From Clostridia bacterium (GTDB lineage Bacteria; Bacillota; Clostridia; Oscillospirales; CAG-272), in assembly GCA_900770145.1 (NCBI GenBank), contig CAAGJL010000136.1:1-5195 (forward strand): a stretch of 5,195 bases of DNA, given 5' to 3'. Shown here in pieces: positions 4,974 through 5,195 of the stretch. Each line of letters starts with the position of its first letter. Within the stretch, counting starts at the first letter, position 1. A program made the translations under genes and the position numbers. Under the pieces are notes generated by a model. That model searched no databases, was not told the origin of the DNA, and saw nothing but the letters and a program-made list of their open reading frames with translations.

Positions 4974-5195
4974 ATGACCATCAGACCTTTGGCTGACCGC
5001 GTGGTTGTCAAACTCGTGGAAGCAGAAGAAAAAACAAAATCAGGCATCTTTCTCACCGCAGCTTCGCAGGAGAAACCCCAGGTAGCGGAAGTGATTGCCG
5101 TAGGTCCCGGCGGGCTTGTGGATGGTAAAGAGGTCACGATGACCGTGAAGGTCGGTGACCGCGTGATCACCAGCAAGTACTCCGGCACCGAGGTC
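4974..5195 (+). CDS. groES: Co-chaperonin GroES, N-terminal part (truncated by window edge)
   Basis: These are the first 74 codons of the 10-kDa co-chaperonin, which normally has about 95 residues and caps GroEL in the cytoplasm. Recognisable pieces are MTIRPLADRVVVK (1-13), the mobile loop EEKTKSGIFL (18-27), KPQVAEVIAVGPG (34-46), and VKVGDRVITSKYSGTEV at the right edge. The GroEL-contacting tripeptide is I-F-L (25-27) where I-V-L or I-L-L is more common. ATG 4974-4976 is preceded by a perfect AAGGAGG (4960-4966) with 7-nt spacing. The CIRCE element and promoter upstream show HrcA heat-shock control; groEL is expected directly downstream, outside the window. Confidence 0.98.
   Translation, partial: MTIRPLADRVVVKLVEAEEKTKSGIFLTAASQEKPQVAEVIAVGPGGLVDGKEVTMTVKVGDRVITSKYSGTEV

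Overview
This 5.2-kb window looks like ordinary chromosome from a Gram-positive anaerobe of the class Clostridia, possibly an Oscillospiraceae/Ruminococcaceae-type organism. That placement is an inference. It rests on consensus sigma-A promoters with extended -10 boxes, strong GGAGG-type ribosome binding sites, a CIRCE operator ahead of groES, a DUF4364-type protein, a CxxC-x17-CxxC zinc-ribbon protein and a SigH-like sigma factor. The two metabolic and transport genes are visibly GC-rich, while the intergenic regions are AT-rich. I see no mobile element, CRISPR array, tRNA or rRNA.

Layout from left to right. (1) Bases 1-170 (-): the first 56 codons of an RluA-family pseudouridine synthase, with its own promoter at 211-239. 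(2) Bases 302-616 (-): a small double zinc-ribbon protein ended by a perfect hairpin terminator at 255-294. (3) Bases 732-1292 (-): a SigH-like sigma factor driven by a near-perfect promoter at 1349-1376. (4) Bases 1420-1971 (-): a DUF4364 protein with a probable winged-helix N-terminus. (5) Bases 2097-3308 (+): homoserine dehydrogenase, divergent from the DUF4364 gene, with the two -35 boxes only 8 bp apart. (6) Bases 3459-4811 (-): an AGCS-family sodium:alanine/glycine symporter, convergent with hom. (7) Bases 4974-5195 (+): the start of groES, preceded by a promoter, a CIRCE element and a small leader hairpin.

The genes do not form one pathway. Nearly every gene has its own visible promoter, so this is a run of mostly single-gene transcription units: RNA modification, an orphan sigma factor with a possible zinc-ribbon partner, threonine/methionine precursor synthesis, amino-acid uptake and chaperone synthesis. 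Three arrangements are worth a second look. The hom/DUF4364 promoters are back to back. The intrinsic terminator in the hom orientation lies entirely inside the 3' coding end of the opposing symporter gene. The groES leader holds a hairpin between the CIRCE element and the ribosome binding site. I did not find a convincing previously undescribed multi-gene system here.

Three start codons were moved inward from the longest reading frame, using promoter and ribosome-binding-site positions: the sigma factor, the DUF4364 protein and hom.
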